From Bacteroidota bacterium (GTDB taxonomy: Bacteria; Bacteroidota; Bacteroidia; Chitinophagales; Chitinophagaceae): a DNA stretch of 59,312 nucleotides. Where the stretch lies: positions 1 to 59,312 of the forward strand of contig JAGWRO010000034.1 in NCBI GenBank assembly GCA_028876495.1. Reading direction: 5' to 3'. Below, in pieces: positions 59,184 to 59,312 of this stretch. The notes under the pieces were generated by a model that was given only the letters and a program-made list of their open reading frames with translations, had not been told where the DNA came from and did not search any database. Both the position numbers and the translations under genes were made by a program. Each line of letters opens with the position of its first letter. The first letter of the stretch is position 1.

Positions 59184-59312
59184 ATGTCTGTTCAAGTTAG
59201 AAATCGATTACTGCTGCTCCCATTATTTAAAAAGTTTATTGCAGATTCTTCTTCCGGAAGAAGGGTAACGCCCTCCGGTAAACGCATTTGCAAAGGAGCA
59301 GTTGTACAATAC
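59184..59312 (+). CDS. Tyrosine-type recombinase/integrase, 5' part only
   Basis: An open frame of 43 codons runs off the window end. It begins M-S-V-Q-V-R-N-R-L-L-L-L-P-L-F-K-K-F-I and continues R-V-T-P-S-G-K-R-I-C-K-G-A-V-V-Q-Y. This resembles the N-terminal SAM-like region of Bacteroidota tyrosine recombinases, in which a K-x-G-T-V-x-x-Y turn opens the core-binding domain. The leader motif shared with the integrase at 53518 supports the call. Completeness cannot be judged. Confidence 0.6.
   Translation, partial: MSVQVRNRLLLLPLFKKFIADSSSGRRVTPSGKRICKGAVVQY

Overview
The window looks like chromosomal DNA from a Bacteroidota member, most likely Chitinophagaceae. It is AT-rich, carries a SusC/SusD pair, class II xylose isomerase and many secreted glycoside hydrolases, and has a TAnnTTTG-type -7 promoter box before a tRNA. 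The family assignment is inference; no taxonomic marker gene is present.

Layout. (1) 170-4724, minus strand: housekeeping genes, namely a VOC protein, a GNAT-nitrilase fusion, and an NfeD protease/slipin pair ending in a strong terminator. (2) 4854-11640, minus: xylose operon xylA - sugar porter - GH3 beta-xylosidase - xylB. (3) 11937-18502, minus: SusC, SusD and a GH30 glucuronoxylanase lipoprotein. (4) 18903-21044, plus: two tandem paralogous LacI regulators, divergent from susC across a region with LacI-type operators. (5) 21309-48693, plus: a run of close-packed genes: SDR oxidoreductase, GH115, FAH-family enzyme, SGNH acetylesterase, CE15, GH95, GH43, GH43, GH51, GH67, GH8, CE1-CE1, GH127, GH51, GH43, GH10. 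An S9 peptidase follows. Together regions 2-5 form a polysaccharide utilisation locus for acetylated, feruloylated glucurono-arabinoxylan. The model is surface cutting and capture by GH30/SusD/SusC, periplasmic debranching and trimming, and xylose uptake and entry into the pentose phosphate pathway via XylA/XylB. No hybrid two-component or ECF sigma/anti-sigma regulator is present; the two LacI proteins are the only visible local regulators.

(6) 51322-53256: a small coiled-coil protein, a zinc alcohol dehydrogenase and tRNA-Ser(GGA). (7) 53257-59312: a decayed mobile-element region starting at the tRNA. It contains an integrase truncated in its catalytic domain, fragments of a PLP-dependent decarboxylase, frameshifted hicA with truncated hicB, the frameshifted 3' end of hutH, an intact Fic protein with a repeat array upstream, a DUF3892 remnant, a GC-rich noncoding block, a broken IS21 istA with three terminal repeats, and the 5' end of a second integrase. 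Both integrase genes share an identical 16-base leader motif.

Functional calls come from reading protein motifs and catalytic residues by eye. No database search was run.
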